From Treponema sp. UBA1233 (GTDB taxonomy: Bacteria; Spirochaetota; Spirochaetia; Treponematales; Treponemataceae): a stretch of DNA of 41,993 nt. A program made the translations under genes and the position numbers. This document shows, piece after piece, positions 40,085 through 41,993 of the stretch (the stretch's first letter is position 1; each line of letters opens with the position of its first letter). The notes under the pieces are model-generated. The model was not told the origin of the DNA. It made no database searches and saw nothing but the letters and a program-made list of their open reading frames with translations. The stretch spans positions 1 through 41,993 of the forward strand of contig DBWR01000020.1 of the NCBI GenBank assembly GCA_002309305.1, written 5' to 3'.

Positions 40085-40153
40085 ATTTATGTTCCTGCAA
40101 GAAGTTTACCACAGATTTTGATTTTTGTATATCTTAAAAGCAGAATTCGCTTC

Positions 40154-40182
40154 TTGAATCATTTTATCTTTTATGCTAGGAT
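40154..40182 (+). promoter_or_regulatory. Promoter of the YARHG-domain gene
   Basis: TTGAAT (40154-40159), a 17-base spacer and TAGGAT (40177-40182) with upstream TGC form an extended -10 promoter, the same hexamers as before the PASTA gene. Here 18 bases follow before the ATG, and they hold a CAGGAG ribosome binding site. Confidence 0.65.
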
Positions 40183-40200
40183 TTTTTCAGGAGTATTATT

Positions 40201-41229
40201 ATGAAAAAAGTCGTTTTACTGCTGATTGGATTATTTATCACTACATTCATTTTTGCCAATGACGCTTATTTTTTTATGGCGGGCGGACATCTTGTTCCTA
40301 CCAGCGAATCCGACACTCAGGTTGAAATGAAGGAAGAAGTCATCAACATTGTTCTTGAAACAGGATACTATGAAATCACAGTTGACTTTTCATTTTACAA
40401 CCACGGAAAAACGGAAACTCTTGAAGTCGGATTTCCATTTTTTTGCGTAGGCAATGGAGACGGTAAAATCAGTGACTTTAAATGCTGGACAAATGGTGTT
40501 GAAGAAAACTTTACAAGCCACCCGATTGAAAAGGAATGGAAAAAGGATACCCAACTGGAAAACGCCTATGTAAGGAGCATAACTTTCCCTTCAAAAGAAA
40601 TCACTAAAACAAAAATCACATACAAATCAACTTACGGCGAAATGGCACCTTCAAATTCGATAGTAAAATACCTGTATGGAACTGGCTCAGGATGGAAAAA
40701 CTCAATCGGCAAAATGACCGTACGAATCAAAAACAACCTTAAGCATACCATCCCGACAGAAGTTGAGCTACCAACCAAGGCTCCCGTAAGACGGATAGAT
40801 TCTAAAACATGGGAAGGTGTCTATACAAAAATTGAACCTAAAAACTACACAGACTGCATTACAATTGAACTGGGAGATTTATTTGGTGATGACGGCCCAA
40901 AATGTTTAAGCAAGGACAGATTTTTGCCATGCAGGGTTCTGTTGAAAAAAGAGTGGTTGTCATGGTACACGCCCGAACAGCTGAGGCTTCTCAGAAATGC
41001 CATTTATGCATTCAACGGCTATCCGTTTAAGTCTCAGGATCTGATAGATCTCTTTGAAGTCGATTGTGTAAAACGGGATTGGTATGGTTATGCCGACGAT
41101 GGCCCTGCCCCTTATCCCCTGGACAAATACTTTAGCGAAGACAAGCTCAATTACATCGAAAAAACCAACATCAAGATGATACAGGAACTTGAGGACTCGA
41201 TTAAAGCAGAGTTGAGTGCCAAAGGTTAA
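40201..41229 (+). CDS. Exported YARHG-domain protein
   Basis: A 342-residue protein with a signal peptide (cleavage near FIFA-ND at 19-20). Residues 35-225 form a beta-rich domain resembling DUF4424 (VEMKEEVINIVLETGYYEIT and FYNHGKTETLEVGFPFF). Residues 255-315 are a YARHG domain, with LLRNAIYAFNGYPFKSQDL and a following RDWY. YARHG is an extracellular domain of unknown function found next to peptidases, kinases and surface proteins. The 3' end overlaps the convergent GNAT gene by four bases. Confidence 0.8.
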   Translation: MKKVVLLLIGLFITTFIFANDAYFFMAGGHLVPTSESDTQVEMKEEVINIVLETGYYEITVDFSFYNHGKTETLEVGFPFFCVGNGDGKISDFKCWTNGVEENFTSHPIEKEWKKDTQLENAYVRSITFPSKEITKTKITYKSTYGEMAPSNSIVKYLYGTGSGWKNSIGKMTVRIKNNLKHTIPTEVELPTKAPVRRIDSKTWEGVYTKIEPKNYTDCITIELGDLFGDDGPKCLSKDRFLPCRVLLKKEWLSWYTPEQLRLLRNAIYAFNGYPFKSQDLIDLFEVDCVKRDWYGYADDGPAPYPLDKYFSEDKLNYIEKTNIKMIQELEDSIKAELSAKG

Positions 41230-41840
41230 GAAATCCCGTTTTCTTCCCTGGGGTGATTGGGCCGTCCGTTAATTGTTTCTGAATCAGGGGATTTTTTACC
41301 GGCCAAGCTTGAATAGATGTATGCCTTGAAAGTTGCGCTTCCGTCCCATTTGGTGTACTCGCCGTCTCGGAGATATGACAGCCCCAGCTTTTCCATTACA
41401 CGTCCGCTTCCCACATTGTCAACTGCGAACTCTCCCTGGATTTCCCTGATGGGCCTTATTGAATTGACATAATCGATGATAGCCTTTTCCGCTTCGGTAA
41501 CATAGCCTCTTCCCCACCTGTCATGACGCAGGTTGTAGCCCACAGCCCAAACGTCAATGTCTTCGTGGTAGTAGAGGCCTCCGGAACCTACAAGTTTGCC
41601 ACTTCCCTTTTCGACAAAACCGTATTCATAACTGTCGGGATTGTTGTGGTCAATTGACACAAGCCATTCGCGCACATCCTCCGCTTTTGTGTAAAGTGGA
41701 TAGAGCATGAATTTGTTTACGACCGGATCTCCGCACCATTCAAAGGCATCAAGATAATCATCAGGTGTAACGGGACGGAGAATCAGACGTTCGGTTTCAA
41801 TTATTGGCTTATGAGGAAATTCAGTTTCGGTAATCTTCAC
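41226..41840 (-). CDS. GNAT acetyltransferase (RimJ/RimL-like)
   Basis: A 204-residue acetyltransferase of the Acetyltransf_3 type (RimJ/RimL, YdaF-like), which modify ribosomal protein N-termini or small molecules. The opening TERLILRPVTPDDYLDAFEW and the acetyl-CoA loop YNLRHDRWGRGYVTEAEKAI are typical, as is DNVGSGRVMEKLGLSYLRDG. The start is GTG, seven bases after GGGAG. The C-terminal tail (about 25 residues, SPDSETINGRPNHPREENG) is longer than in relatives and may be unstructured. The substrate is unknown. Confidence 0.85.
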   Translation of the reverse strand: MKITETEFPHKPIIETERLILRPVTPDDYLDAFEWCGDPVVNKFMLYPLYTKAEDVREWLVSIDHNNPDSYEYGFVEKGSGKLVGSGGLYYHEDIDVWAVGYNLRHDRWGRGYVTEAEKAIIDYVNSIRPIREIQGEFAVDNVGSGRVMEKLGLSYLRDGEYTKWDGSATFKAYIYSSLAGKKSPDSETINGRPNHPREENGIS

Positions 41841-41863
41841 AATTCATCTCCCGACATGAAAAA

Positions 41864-41993
41864 ATTAAAAGCCCAGACTGTCGTTTACAAGAATTACGTG
41901 GATCCTGTCCTTGTGGCGTGAAAACCTTGTAATCAAAATCTGGCAGCAAATTGTATCGGGTGACTTGCAGTTCATGCATGCGCCTGTCTTTGT
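41864..41993 (-). CDS. LUD-domain (LutC/YkgG-like) protein, 3' end
   Basis: The last 42 residues of a gene that starts right of the window. The frame reads TGACMNCKSPDTICCQILIT, then RFSRHKDRIHVILVNDSLGF and TAA. This C-terminus (GAC-x-x-CKSPD-x-IC, then RIHVILV-x-x-x-LG) is characteristic of LUD-domain proteins, often annotated as lactate utilisation protein C. The Cys pairs are typical of the longer anaerobe type. The upstream part and function cannot be judged here. Confidence 0.75.

Noticed and set aside
1..41993. tRNA, rRNA, CRISPR array, IS element, prophage or toxin-antitoxin genes
   Set aside because: I looked through the gaps on both strands and saw no cloverleaf, spaced repeats, transposase motifs or phage genes.

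Overview
The window looks like chromosomal DNA of a spirochaete, most likely a gut or rumen Treponema. Four things point there: a bacterial XPB/Rad25-type helicase next to a helicase-associated partner, an aroD-aroE fusion, lipoproteins with relaxed lipoboxes, and abundant periplasmic sugar-binding proteins. This is inference from gene content; there is no rRNA or marker-tree evidence here. I found no tRNA, rRNA, CRISPR array, transposase or phage gene. Coding density is high, and the longest gap without a called gene is about 160 bases.

Layout. 1-2794 (+): the 3' end of a glycerol-1-phosphate dehydrogenase-like gene, a cation/proton antiporter and an MgtC-type membrane protein in one tight operon. 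2824-4494 (-): an exported protein that looks like a dead trypsin-like domain joined to an outer-membrane barrel. 4605-6270 (+): two tandem paralogous small membrane proteins, a 44-residue membrane ORF and a membrane-anchored PstS-like binding protein. 6320-9009 (+): a TPR lipoprotein and a GH31 glycosidase. 9077-13154 (+): hisD, def, fmt and a stand-alone PASTA protein, followed by an 83-base palindromic element. 13289-20309 (-): rpiA, the aroDE fusion, a helicase-associated protein, the XPB helicase and a degenerate SDR-like protein. 20422-28712: a dicarboxylate symporter (+); apbE, aspS and a MATE exporter (-); a DUF3592 protein and an alkaline-phosphatase-superfamily enzyme (+); a GNAT-nitroreductase fusion (-). 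28831-38681: a glycosidase-like protein (+) facing a six-gene minus-strand operon of four exported sugar-binding proteins, a GH5 enzyme and a GNAT. 38747-41993: a zinc-ribbon membrane protein, a PHP phosphatase, a YARHG protein, a GNAT and the 3' end of a LUD-domain gene.

How it fits together. The right half is devoted to glycan use: three glycosidases without signal peptides and four exported binding proteins, but no ABC permease or ATPase in the window. Two of the binding proteins carry the same roughly 130-residue N-terminal module of unknown function, fused to binding domains of two different families. The rest is mostly housekeeping (formyl-methionine cycle, shikimate pathway, pentose phosphates, Asp-tRNA, DNA repair).

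The most striking signal that is not a gene is promoter geometry. About ten genes that head a transcription unit have a sigma70-like -10 hexamer ending only 6-8 bases before the start codon (11 for one more), usually with a -35 hexamer 17 bases upstream and no Shine-Dalgarno sequence. Most genes inside operons, and some operon heads, do carry GGAG-type ribosome binding sites. This predicts widespread leaderless mRNAs.
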